64,000 nt of DNA. Origin: PUPG01 sp031323845. GTDB lineage: Bacteria; Bacteroidota; Bacteroidia; Bacteroidales; UBA7960. The stretch spans positions 1-64,000 of the forward strand of contig JAVIYP010000009.1 of assembly GCA_031323845.1 (NCBI GenBank), in the 5' to 3' direction. The notes beneath the pieces were generated by a model that searched no databases, was not told the DNA's origin, and saw nothing but the letters and a program-made list of their open reading frames with translations. Shown piece after piece: positions 35,216 to 44,503 of the stretch; the first letter of the stretch is position 1, and each line of letters begins with the position of its first letter. The position numbers and the translations under genes were made by a program.

Positions 35216-37228
35216 ATGATCAGGTTTGTTTACATGTTTAAGTGCTTGCTGGTACTGATGCTGGTGCCGCTGGCAAGCTTTGGCGGTGGTATCCGGGATT
35301 CTGTTTTTGAGCTTCCACATGTGGAGGTGAGGGCCTACCGGTTTATCTCCGGCGAAAGCACCGGGGGAAAGCATACCAGGCTTGACTCGCTGTTTCTTAG
35401 GCAAAAAAGCCACCTCAGCCTTTCGGAACTGTTGTCGGAAAACACGCCTGTGTTTATAAAAAGCTATGGAAGGGGCGGCCTGGCAACGGCCTCATTCCGG
35501 GGTACATCGGGCACACATACCCGGCTCAACTGGAACGGCATGCCAGCGAACGACCCCATGTCGGGGATGGCTGATTTCTCATTGTTTCCTGCCTTTTTGA
35601 TTGATGAACTGACGTTGCAACACGGCAATGCGTCATTAAGTGCTCAAAGCGGAGGCCTGGGCGGCACCGTCAACATCCTTAGCCGTCCCGACTGGAACAA
35701 TAAGCTTGATGTCAGTTATATACAGGGTATTGGCAGCTACAGTACGTTTAATGAATACCTGAAGCTGTCCATGGGTAACAAGCTGTTCCAATACCGGCTA
35801 AGGGCTTACCATGAACAGTCGGCCAATGATTTCTCATTCATCAACAGGAGCATAGTACGTTTTGAAAACGGTGCCGTTGTTCACCCGGAAGACAGAAACA
35901 AGGGTGCCGATTTCGGCAAGTACGGTCTCTTACAGGAGTTGTATGTACGCCCGGGAGGTATGCAGACCCTGTCTTTCAGGTGGTGGAGCCAGCATGCATC
36001 GAGGGGAATTCCGCGGAGTGTCAGCTATGAGGGGCCTGAAAACGCGATGATAAGCAGACAAAAGGACACCGATCACCGGCTGGTTGCTGAATACAAACGT
36101 TACAGCGAACATGGCAGGCTTCTTTTACGTTCCGGATATGCCGGCAAGCAGATGACATATAACCAGATGAGCCTGCAGGACCAGGCGGAAGCACAGCCGG
36201 CACTGCATGCTGAGAGCCAAAGCCGGATGTTGTCGAATCATGCGGCCTACAGGCACCGTTTCTCAGAATACTTTGTACTTGACAACAGCATTGATGTCCG
36301 GCATGACCGGGTTTCCACACTCGACACGGTGATCAATACCGGGTATGACCAACAACGCCTCACCTGGTCCTACCTGTTCAGTGCACGGAACCGTTTTTTC
36401 AATATATTGGATGTAAGCCTAATGCTCAGGCAGGACTGGATTGATAGCGACCGAACACCTCTGATGCCTTTTCTTGGCTTTGATCTTCAGTTAGCGAAAA
36501 GAAAGGATTTCGTTTTGCAGGCAAACATGGCACGCAATTACAACCAGGCCAGCCTGAATGATTTATTCTGGCAGCCCGGCGGAAATCCCGACCTGATGCC
36601 TGAGGAGGGGGTTACGGTTGAACTTGGACTCCGGTATTCGGAGCGGTTTAACCGCCAGTTTTTACGTGGCGGGATAGGTGTGTTCCGTTCCGACATAAAC
36701 AATTGGATCATCTGGATCCCCTCGCGGGAAGGCTTCTGGAGACCTATGAACATAAAACGGGTATTGTCGTATGGCATTGAGTCCCATCTGGACGTTGACG
36801 GTGCTCTGGGACCGCTGGAATACCGGATGCGTGCCACCTACGCCCTGACAAAAGCCCTTAATTACGGTGATACAGAGGTCTGGGGTACGAATACCCATGG
36901 GAAACAATTGGTTTATGTGCCGGTGCATTCGGGCAATATACTTTTTCATATCGCCTACAAGAGCTGGTATTTTGGATGGCAGTACAACGCCTACAGTGAG
37001 CGGTTTACCACTTCCGGCAACGATGTAAGCCGCCGCGATTGGCTGTATCCATATTTTATGAATGATGTGCATGCCGGAAAAAAAATTGATACAAGACTTA
37101 TGCACATTACTACAGAAGTGAGGGTGCACAACCTGTTTGATGAAACCTATCATACGGTACTGTACCGTCCCATGCCTGGCAGAAATTACATGGTTGTGAT
37201 CACAATAAACAGAAGGATAACAAGTTGA
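35216..37228 (+). CDS. btuB: TonB-dependent outer-membrane cobalamin receptor
   Basis: A 670-residue TonB-dependent receptor. After a signal peptide (ending LASFGGG) come the plug domain (about 30-170; LSELLSENTPVFIKSYG, TASFRGTSGTHTRLNWNG, GGLGGTVNIL) and a 22-strand barrel, ending VVITINRRITS with the C-terminal RVHNLFDETYH motif. BtuB identity is inferred from the riboswitch, the DUF4465 protein and the BtuG-like partner, which together form the standard Bacteroidota B12 uptake set; the receptor takes up the corrinoid captured at the surface. The gap to the DUF4465 gene is 41 bases, and the next gene begins about its stop codon. Confidence 0.87.
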   Translation: MIRFVYMFKCLLVLMLVPLASFGGGIRDSVFELPHVEVRAYRFISGESTGGKHTRLDSLFLRQKSHLSLSELLSENTPVFIKSYGRGGLATASFRGTSGTHTRLNWNGMPANDPMSGMADFSLFPAFLIDELTLQHGNASLSAQSGGLGGTVNILSRPDWNNKLDVSYIQGIGSYSTFNEYLKLSMGNKLFQYRLRAYHEQSANDFSFINRSIVRFENGAVVHPEDRNKGADFGKYGLLQELYVRPGGMQTLSFRWWSQHASRGIPRSVSYEGPENAMISRQKDTDHRLVAEYKRYSEHGRLLLRSGYAGKQMTYNQMSLQDQAEAQPALHAESQSRMLSNHAAYRHRFSEYFVLDNSIDVRHDRVSTLDTVINTGYDQQRLTWSYLFSARNRFFNILDVSLMLRQDWIDSDRTPLMPFLGFDLQLAKRKDFVLQANMARNYNQASLNDLFWQPGGNPDLMPEEGVTVELGLRYSERFNRQFLRGGIGVFRSDINNWIIWIPSREGFWRPMNIKRVLSYGIESHLDVDGALGPLEYRMRATYALTKALNYGDTEVWGTNTHGKQLVYVPVHSGNILFHIAYKSWYFGWQYNAYSERFTTSGNDVSRRDWLYPYFMNDVHAGKKIDTRLMHITTEVRVHNLFDETYHTVLYRPMPGRNYMVVITINRRITS

Positions 37229-37230
37229 AG

Positions 37231-38316
37231 ATGACAAAGATATACGCCATACTGATCCTTATTGCCGCAGTTTTTTCAGGTTGTATGGATGATGATGCCC
37301 TGTGGAACATTGGCGAGGCCGTGCTTCCGACGCATTCACAGGGTGTTTTCATAGCAAATGAGGGCAATTTTATGTACGGTAATGCTTCGTTATCCTATTA
37401 TGATATTGAAGAAAGCACTGTGTATAATGATGTGTTTTTTCAGGCCAATGCCCTGCCTCTTGGCGATGTTGCCCACTCGATACTGATTCGTGACGAGCTG
37501 GGCTATGTGGTGGTGAACAACAGTGGAAGGGTTTACGTCTTTGACATCAATACTTTTGAACTGAAGGGTAAGATAACCGGATTGACGTCTCCCAGGTACA
37601 TGCATTTCGTCAACGACCAGAAAGCCTACATCACTGATTTGTATGCCAGGTCAATTGCCGTTGTAAATCCGGAAACACTTGAACTTCATGGTGCTATCAA
37701 CGTCAACAATCCCGAAGGCGGTTTTTACCAGCATTCCACAGAACAGATGGTTCAGTACGGATCGTATGTTTTTGTTGCCTGCTGGAGCTACGACAGCCAT
37801 ATACTGGTGATTGACAGTGAGCGCGATGAATGGATAGAAACGCTTGAGGTTATGCCCCAGCCCAACTCCATGGTGCTGGACAAATACGGTAAGCTGTGGG
37901 TGCTTTCGGATGGCGGCTTTCCGGGCAGTCCGTACCTTTTTGATAAAGCGGCGCTGATGCGCATTGATGCCTTAAGCCGCGAAACCGAGCACGTCTTTTA
38001 TTTTGAGCCCGGCGACAGACCATTGAGCCTGAGTATCAATGCTGCCGGAGACACCCTGTACTTCATCAACCACCATGTGTACCGGCATCCGGTGACAGGC
38101 AGCGATTCTCCCGGAGTATTTCTTGCCAGCCCCTATGAAACCGGCCATTACGGAGGATTCTCAGCCATAGGGATTGACCCTGTAACATCTGAGATATATG
38201 TTGCCGATGCACTGGATTACGTCCAGCCCGGTTTGGTTTACCGTTTTACGCCAGAAGCTGAGCCGGTAGACACCTTCAGGGTCGGTATCATACCAGGCGC
38301 TTTTGCCTTTAAATAG
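37231..38316 (+). CDS. btuG: BtuG-like surface lipoprotein, beta-propeller
   Basis: A lipoprotein of about 361 residues with lipobox LIAAVFSGC. The rest is a seven-bladed YVTN/YncE-type propeller: QGVFIANEGNFMYGNASLSY, LGYVVVNNSGRVYVFDI, KAYITDLYARSIAVVNPE, MVLDKYGKLWVLSDGG and others. In Bacteroides, BtuG binds cobalamin with extremely high affinity on the cell surface and hands it to BtuB; the same order, lipobox and propeller are seen here. A TTG codon at 37225 overlaps the btuB stop by four bases and would also be in frame; ATG 37231 is preferred, though an AGAAGGA stretch at 37211 is better placed for the TTG. Confidence 0.84.
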   Translation: MTKIYAILILIAAVFSGCMDDDALWNIGEAVLPTHSQGVFIANEGNFMYGNASLSYYDIEESTVYNDVFFQANALPLGDVAHSILIRDELGYVVVNNSGRVYVFDINTFELKGKITGLTSPRYMHFVNDQKAYITDLYARSIAVVNPETLELHGAINVNNPEGGFYQHSTEQMVQYGSYVFVACWSYDSHILVIDSERDEWIETLEVMPQPNSMVLDKYGKLWVLSDGGFPGSPYLFDKAALMRIDALSRETEHVFYFEPGDRPLSLSINAAGDTLYFINHHVYRHPVTGSDSPGVFLASPYETGHYGGFSAIGIDPVTSEIYVADALDYVQPGLVYRFTPEAEPVDTFRVGIIPGAFAFK

Positions 38317-38439
38317 CTTGTAATCTCTTACTTACTATAAAGCTGTCCGTGAGCGTACAACACAGTGTGCGCTGGCGAACAATCACAACAATTCCTGCAC
38401 CTTAGCCTCCGCTACAATGAATTGATTCTTGTTTTATTA

Positions 38440-38469
38440 TTGTTTTTGGCACGAATAATGATATCTTTG
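38440..38469 (+). promoter_or_regulatory. Promoter with -33 and -7 boxes
   Basis: TTG at 38440-38442, a 19-base spacer and TATCTTTG at 38462-38469, both matching consensus. The start codon is 40 bases downstream, at 38509. Confidence 0.6.
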
Positions 38470-38508
38470 ACCATGTTAAGTTAAACAAATGAAAAGAATA
38501 CCGTTGTC

Positions 38509-40386
38509 ATGAATATCAGAGTTATTTCCCTTTTGTCAGTTCTGTTCTTAGTTGCGCTTTATTTTTTATCGGGTTGTGAGAAAGAGAAGCCTGATCTTCC
38601 TGTTGTAGTGACGTCGGCTGCTGTGGAGGCCGGTGCTTCCAGTGCTGTGGGAGGCGGTGAGGTCACTGACGATGGCGGGGGGCGCATTTCCGGTCGCGGA
38701 TTGGTCTGGAGCCGGATCCCGGAGCCTGAACTGGACGACAACAAGGATGGATATACCGATGAAGGGGAGGGGACAGGAGCGTTTACCAGCACAATGACGG
38801 GTCTTGAATTCAGCACACAGTATTACGTCAGGGCCTGGGCGGCAAACAGCGCCGGAACAGCTTATGGAGAGGAAATTTCGTTCACCACCCTGCAGGATCC
38901 TGCCGCCGTGATCCTGGAAGGCCATGCCTTTTATGCCGGAACCCGGATCCCTGTTTCAGGGGTGACAGTCAGCATTTCCGGTCAACAGACCCTGACCGGC
39001 GAAGACGGCTACTACAGGCTTGAAGAGCTGCAGGAAGGCACTCATGAACTCACGGGCGCCAAGGATGGCTATGAAACACATATGGCAAGTGTTAACCTCA
39101 GTGCGGGTATAACCACTCAATATGATTTTGAAATGTCATCCCAGCAATACAGCTATAAAGTGACAGGCACTGTCTCGTCCATTCCTTTTGAAGAACCCCT
39201 TGTTAATGTAAAGGTGGTTCTGATGAATCCCGACAATACCCAAAGCCAGGTGTTCGTTTCAACAGACCAGGAAGGTAATTACATGCTTGAGCCGATCCCG
39301 CGTGGATTGATGCAGATAGGTTTTTTTCATGATCTTTATGCCTATCATTATGAAGAAATACTATTTAGCGATGCTGACCAGCATGTTGATGTGCAGCTCC
39401 TTTTCCGGCGACCTATTGTGGAAACACTTGAAGTGCACGACATTTATGCGAGCATCGCTTTTGGTGGCGGAGAGGTGAGCTACGAGGGTTCCTCACCCGT
39501 TTTCAGGCGTGGACTGGTCTGGTCAAAAGATACCATCTACCCCGAAGTGCTGCTTGATCAGCATTCCGATGACGGCGGCGGTGGCGGTGTTTTTGAAACC
39601 CGCCTGACCAGTATGGATCCCCAAACACGCTACTACATCAGGGCTTTCGCCGTAAATGCCATGGGTACATCTTACGGGGATACGATCTCGATAATAACAA
39701 ATCGCGACTCCGGAAGACCCTGTCCGGAAATGGAATACTTCACGGATCCGCGCGATGGTACCACCTATACCACCGTTCAGATTGGTGATCAATGCTGGCT
39801 GCGCGAAAATTTGTCGTACCTGCCCGAAGTGTCTCACCCCGACTATGGATCAACTACCACGCCCATTTATTATGTGTACGACTATCTCGGCAAAGATATG
39901 AATGAGGCATTGGAAACTGAGGCGTATGCAAACTATGGGGCGTTGTACAACTGGCCGGCCGCCATGACGGCCTGTCCTCCGGGCTGGAGGCTGCCTTCAA
40001 GTATGGATTTTGGTAATCTTAACTGGTATGTTTATGGTAAATATAGCGAGTTTACTGAAGCCAGCATGGCCAGTGTAATGAAATCATGTCGTCAGGCCGG
40101 CAGCCCATTGGGTGGCGATTGCGACACCGATGAACACCCGCGATGGGATGAACATGAATACTTTTACGGTACCAATGAATTTGGCTTCAGCGCACTGCCC
40201 GGCGGCCGCAGGCATCCGGGAGGCTACTTCACCACAAACGGCATGGGGGCATACTTCTGGACATCCACTGCCGTTTCTCCGCTTAACGCATCACGACGGA
40301 GCCTGCATTCCTATATCGACTTTATGGGGCGTGCCAATTACAGTAAAACACACGGCTACAGCGTGCGTTGTATCCTGGATCAGTAA
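38509..40386 (+). CDS. Lipoprotein with Fibrobacter-paralogous (Fib_succ_major) domain
   Basis: A 625-residue lipoprotein with lipobox ALYFLSGC. It has two Fn3-like segments (about 34-128 and 305-400; YYVRAWAANSAGTAYG and YYIRAFAVNAMGTSYG), two carboxypeptidase-regulatory-like segments between them (about 135-205 and 215-300), and a C-terminal Fib_succ_major domain (about 410-625) with TVQIGDQCWLRENLSYLP, YGALYNWPAAM, CPPGWRLPSS and HGYSVRCI. Such proteins are surface-exposed and of unknown function, and usually occur in several copies per genome. It is monocistronic, with its own promoter. Confidence 0.85.
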   Translation: MNIRVISLLSVLFLVALYFLSGCEKEKPDLPVVVTSAAVEAGASSAVGGGEVTDDGGGRISGRGLVWSRIPEPELDDNKDGYTDEGEGTGAFTSTMTGLEFSTQYYVRAWAANSAGTAYGEEISFTTLQDPAAVILEGHAFYAGTRIPVSGVTVSISGQQTLTGEDGYYRLEELQEGTHELTGAKDGYETHMASVNLSAGITTQYDFEMSSQQYSYKVTGTVSSIPFEEPLVNVKVVLMNPDNTQSQVFVSTDQEGNYMLEPIPRGLMQIGFFHDLYAYHYEEILFSDADQHVDVQLLFRRPIVETLEVHDIYASIAFGGGEVSYEGSSPVFRRGLVWSKDTIYPEVLLDQHSDDGGGGGVFETRLTSMDPQTRYYIRAFAVNAMGTSYGDTISIITNRDSGRPCPEMEYFTDPRDGTTYTTVQIGDQCWLRENLSYLPEVSHPDYGSTTTPIYYVYDYLGKDMNEALETEAYANYGALYNWPAAMTACPPGWRLPSSMDFGNLNWYVYGKYSEFTEASMASVMKSCRQAGSPLGGDCDTDEHPRWDEHEYFYGTNEFGFSALPGGRRHPGGYFTTNGMGAYFWTSTAVSPLNASRRSLHSYIDFMGRANYSKTHGYSVRCILDQ

Positions 40387-40585
40387 TTCGTACTGAAAAT
40401 ACCTTCACTGTAAAGTCATAATTGAATTACCTTAGCGCAGACTGATAGTCCTGAATGGGCTTTAGCAGGCCTTTAACCCCGCCTCGCCGGCAAAATGCTT
40501 TCCTTTATTGCTTACCGCAATGTTGTTAAACCTTTAACTATATATAGATATAGTTATATAAATACAATAGATAATATTTTATTTG

Positions 40586-40593
40586 TATATTTG
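40586..40593 (+). promoter_or_regulatory. -7 box for the DUF302 gene
   Basis: TATATTTG followed by C, an exact TAnnTTTG match, 36 bases before the start codon, in a strongly A+T-rich stretch. Confidence 0.55.
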
Positions 40594-40628
40594 CAAAAAA
40601 TTATTGTTTCATATAAATCTTCGAAAAA

Positions 40629-41105
40629 ATGAAAACACCTTATCTTTATTTAATTATCGGCCTGGTGGCCGGCGTATTGCTGACCCTTTTCTTTGCCTAT
40701 AAAGCAGCACCCGGCATGATGATCAAAGAGGCGCAGAGCAAGTATAATTTTGAGCAATCGGTCGAGAAATTTGAACAGACGGCACTTGCTATGGGTTGGT
40801 CTATACCCGTAGTGCATGATCTTCAGGCAACTATGGAAAAATTCGGTTATGATGTAAGGCAGGTGAAGGTCTTTGAATTGTGCCATCCCGAGCATGCCAT
40901 ACAGATCCTCAGCCAGGATCAGGAGCGTGTAGTTTCTTCCATGATGCCCTGCCGTGTATCTATTTATGAAAAGTCTGATGGCAATACCTACGTTTCCTGG
41001 ATGAATACCTCGCTGATGGGAAACATGATGGGAGGTATTGTTGCCGATGTTATGGGGGACGCTTCCCGCGAAAGCAAGGCCATGATTGATGCCATCATCA
41101 GGTAA
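40629..41105 (+). CDS. DUF302 domain protein with N-terminal membrane anchor
   Basis: A 158-residue protein with one membrane helix (about residues 6-24, YLIIGLVAGVLLTLFFAY) followed by a DUF302 domain: FEQSVEKFEQTALAMGWSIP, VKVFELCHPEHAIQIL and MMPCRVSIYEKSDGNTYVS. DUF302 proteins adopt a small alpha/beta fold of unknown function; a His and several Met/Cys residues (FELCHPEH, SSMMPC, LMGNMMGGIVADVMG) raise the possibility of metal or haem binding, which is only a guess. Full length for the family, single gene. Confidence 0.82.
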   Translation: MKTPYLYLIIGLVAGVLLTLFFAYKAAPGMMIKEAQSKYNFEQSVEKFEQTALAMGWSIPVVHDLQATMEKFGYDVRQVKVFELCHPEHAIQILSQDQERVVSSMMPCRVSIYEKSDGNTYVSWMNTSLMGNMMGGIVADVMGDASRESKAMIDAIIR

Positions 41106-41185
41106 AACAGCATCTTTTTTGCGTCGGGAAATGCATGAATTGAGGCTGTCATTTTAATACAGGCCACGAAGAATCGGGCTGAGTA

Positions 41186-41215
41186 TTGGGATGTCATGCA
41201 AATATGGTACTTTTG
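41186..41215 (+). promoter_or_regulatory. Promoter with -33 and -7 boxes, long leader
   Basis: TTG at 41186-41188, a 19-base spacer and TACTTTTG at 41208-41215. It would give a leader of about 295 bases before the gene at 41516. The 41216-41515 leader contains no gene or known riboswitch that I recognise. Confidence 0.55.
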
Positions 41216-41515
41216 CCCCTACGTTCTGCCTTCATGGTATAGATTAATTATTTCCGCTACTGGCAGTCAAACGTTTTCGTTTGTGACATGACAACCTTAC
41301 AAGGCAAGGTCGATCAGATGATAGGTGGATGGTGTCCTAAAAAATGGTACAAGCCGGTATATCAGGAAATTAATTCGAAATACTGAGAATAATCTTATGT
41401 TCGCACCGTTTACTTAAAACAATCACCTTTTTGTGGAAATCAAAAAAAAACCACTACAAATCAAACAATTTCCGGTTTGAGGGGTTAGTTACCTGTCTAA
41501 TAAATAAATTACCTC

Positions 41516-44446
41516 ATGAAAAAGAAATCGATTAAATGGTTGGCTTTGCTTTTCGGAGCAATGGCACTTGTAATGTATTCGTGTATAGATGATCAGTATG
41601 ACCTTACAAAACTGTCGGGCGATGTAACAATTGGCGGTGATAATATATCCATTCCTCTTGGCAGCACAAAAAAGGTTTTTTTACGTGATCTTATTGATGA
41701 AAGCGAGATGTTGATCCTTGATGAAAATCAGCAGTATTCAATCAACATATCAGAAGTTCTGGATCCTATCAGCATTGCTCTAGATCCGGTAACAATTGAT
41801 ATCGGATCGGTTGATATTGAACCCTTTACGATTGATTTTGATTTTGATACTGTTTCCGATTTTACACTCGACGGCATCGAAACAGGTGTGGATCTTAACA
41901 TGCCTGATGCTGCTATTGGTGATGATTTTGATCTGCCGGCACTGGCCATAGCAGACACTCACGTTTATGACCTTGACGATGTTGTAGATGTTCCGGGGGT
42001 TCCCATAAACGAAACCCTTGTGGTCGTGCCCGATGAAGCGACACTTATTTCTTTCGAATATCTGTTGATGGATAACGCTGAAGTTGAGACCATTCATGAT
42101 ATTTATTTCGGAGAAACGGACCAGGGACAGTTGATCAATTTTAAGGTTAATCACTCGAACATAAACAATGCCTTAGACGGGAACAATTCGCAGCAATGGG
42201 TCAGAAGCCTGGTTATTGAATTTCCCCCTGAATTTGAGCTCGACATTGACAACGATTCTCCTTTTGCCGGTAACGCCGCTGTCGCAGGCAATATTATTAC
42301 AATTACCAATGCACTTATTGATAACAATGCAGATGAAACGATTTTTTCATTTTACATATATTTAATGAATCTTGAAGAGTCAGACAATATTGATTACCAG
42401 GGGTTTTTAACGTATGATATGGAGTATGAAATTGACGGATTCAGCGCATCGGATGTTACCATAGATTCTTTTGAATTAATCATGGAAATGGATGAGCAAC
42501 TGTTATTGAACTATGTTGATATAACAACTGCAATTATTCCTGTTGATGACATACAGCAGGAATCATTTTTTATAACCTCAACGATCACCGGGCTTGAAAA
42601 CATCAGCACCATTAACCTGATTACCTTTGAGCCCAACAGTACCATTGAGATCAACGTCACTGATCCCGAGTTGATTGTTCCCCTTTCGGCCGGACAGTTT
42701 TTTCTAGAGTTTTCAGAAACCCTGACCTTCGATTTGGCCTTAAGTGATTTAGGAAGCAGTTCTTTCGACCCGGCAACCAACCGCCTTATCATTCCCGCAG
42801 CGGATCTTTTCGATGCGGAAATTACCCTGGTACTGGCCAGCATGGACCTGTCTTCCTACGAACCGGTTGACGGGGCTATCACACTGGAGGAGCCTGTTTT
42901 GTATTACGGTACAGGCATGGAGCTGGGTCAAACACGTTTAAACAGCACTGAGCTTGAAAATCTTGGTGCCACACAGACTACCATTAACATACCGGCTTCC
43001 GATATTGTAATCGAGGATGCTGAGGTCATCACCAGCACGGTCACCTCTCCGGTAAATGAAATATCAACGATAGAGATTGATGAGGAGGTACCGGCAGAAT
43101 TAATTGCCATTACTTCAATGAGTTTTGATGACAGCGGACCCAACTCCCTGCTGTTGACGATAACTTTTGATAATATGCCTGATGGTATCGAGGAATTAAT
43201 TCTGGATAATTTTACGTTTACCTTCCCGGAGTTTTTGAGTTTTGCACCCACAGACAATGTGATTAACGGTGTTTACCAGGTAAGTGGTGCCGAAGCCGTT
43301 TTCCCACCGCAAGAGGGCTTTTCCAAAGTATTTAACATCACCGGTTTCGATTTTTCCGAAATGAACAACGGTGTCGGCTTATTGACAACTGTTGTCAACG
43401 GAGTTACCAGGGTCATTATTGATGATAACAATGAGGTAATTATTGCAGGTGATGTTGTCATTGAGGATGCCACCCTGCAGATGGATGATCTGACGGATAT
43501 CCTGGTTATTCCCGCTGTAACGCTTGATCCTTACGTGGTTCACGAGGTTTCAGGCACCTTTGACCCGGAAATCGATCCGGTGCAGGAAGAGATAAGCTTT
43601 GACCTTGACGGCGATCTCGATTTTTTAAGTGGCGATGATGCCTTTCTCAGCATCAGCAATCCACAGATATTGTTTTCCATCGGAAACACCATTGGCGCCC
43701 CGGTTGATCTCACCATGACTCTTTTCAGTTTGGATGCTGATGGCAATATGGTCCCCGGCAGCGATATTGGTGACATTGTTATTAATGTTATGGGAGCGGA
43801 AACGGCCGGAGAAGCTACCGTGTCAAAATTTCACATCTTTGCCAAAGGCAGCCCCCTTGCAGGTTATGAGCCTGTGCATGTGCCAAACCTGCCCGATCTT
43901 CTGAAAGTCATCCCCGACAAGGTGTCACTGTCTCTTACAGCCGAATCTGATAAAACCGAAACGCATCATATCGACCTTTCAAAAGATCTGGAAATAACCG
44001 GAAATTTTGATGTCATTATTCCGTTGCAGTTCGATTCTCTTAACATCAACTACAGAGATACCATTACAGAACTCAGCGATAATCTTAAAGACCTTTATGA
44101 TATAGTAAACGAAATTGGTCTGACTATTAAGATGACTACGGAAAACACGATTCCGTTTGCATTCAACCTGGGTATTTTGCCGCTCGATGCTGCCGGTGAA
44201 CAGATCCCCGGCGTTACGGCTACCGTAGAAGGATCCATTGCCCCGGGCGGTTTATCCGAAGCTGGAACGGGAGATGTTATTGTTACCCTGCATGCAGAAG
44301 ACCAGCAGCTTGAGTTACTGGAATCCCTGCTGTTTAACTTTCATGCGACGGTAAGTGAAACAGTGGGAGGTGCCGAGCTCAGAGCAGACCAGTATATTCG
44401 CTTTCAGGATATTCAACTGATTATTGAAGGCGGACTGCATTTTTAA
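41516..44446 (+). CDS. Very acidic lipoprotein of unknown family
   Basis: A 976-residue lipoprotein with lipobox MALVMYSC (Cys about 23). The whole protein is rich in Asp, Glu, Ile and Leu and almost without Lys over long parts (VTIDIGSVDIEPFTIDFDF); it should be extensively beta-stranded. Repeated short patterns such as LIVPLSAGQFFLEFSETLTF and LDPYVVHEVSGTFDPEID suggest several similar sandwich domains in tandem. I do not recognise a family. The next gene, a DUF5723 outer-membrane protein, starts 57 bases later, so the two are very likely co-transcribed and may work as a pair on the outer membrane. Confidence 0.6.
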   Translation: MKKKSIKWLALLFGAMALVMYSCIDDQYDLTKLSGDVTIGGDNISIPLGSTKKVFLRDLIDESEMLILDENQQYSINISEVLDPISIALDPVTIDIGSVDIEPFTIDFDFDTVSDFTLDGIETGVDLNMPDAAIGDDFDLPALAIADTHVYDLDDVVDVPGVPINETLVVVPDEATLISFEYLLMDNAEVETIHDIYFGETDQGQLINFKVNHSNINNALDGNNSQQWVRSLVIEFPPEFELDIDNDSPFAGNAAVAGNIITITNALIDNNADETIFSFYIYLMNLEESDNIDYQGFLTYDMEYEIDGFSASDVTIDSFELIMEMDEQLLLNYVDITTAIIPVDDIQQESFFITSTITGLENISTINLITFEPNSTIEINVTDPELIVPLSAGQFFLEFSETLTFDLALSDLGSSSFDPATNRLIIPAADLFDAEITLVLASMDLSSYEPVDGAITLEEPVLYYGTGMELGQTRLNSTELENLGATQTTINIPASDIVIEDAEVITSTVTSPVNEISTIEIDEEVPAELIAITSMSFDDSGPNSLLLTITFDNMPDGIEELILDNFTFTFPEFLSFAPTDNVINGVYQVSGAEAVFPPQEGFSKVFNITGFDFSEMNNGVGLLTTVVNGVTRVIIDDNNEVIIAGDVVIEDATLQMDDLTDILVIPAVTLDPYVVHEVSGTFDPEIDPVQEEISFDLDGDLDFLSGDDAFLSISNPQILFSIGNTIGAPVDLTMTLFSLDADGNMVPGSDIGDIVINVMGAETAGEATVSKFHIFAKGSPLAGYEPVHVPNLPDLLKVIPDKVSLSLTAESDKTETHHIDLSKDLEITGNFDVIIPLQFDSLNINYRDTITELSDNLKDLYDIVNEIGLTIKMTTENTIPFAFNLGILPLDAAGEQIPGVTATVEGSIAPGGLSEAGTGDVIVTLHAEDQQLELLESLLFNFHATVSETVGGAELRADQYIRFQDIQLIIEGGLHF

Positions 44447-44503
44447 TCATCAAAACAGTAAGAAAACAAACAGTGTGTTTCGTAATTTTTAAAATTATCA
44501 TAC

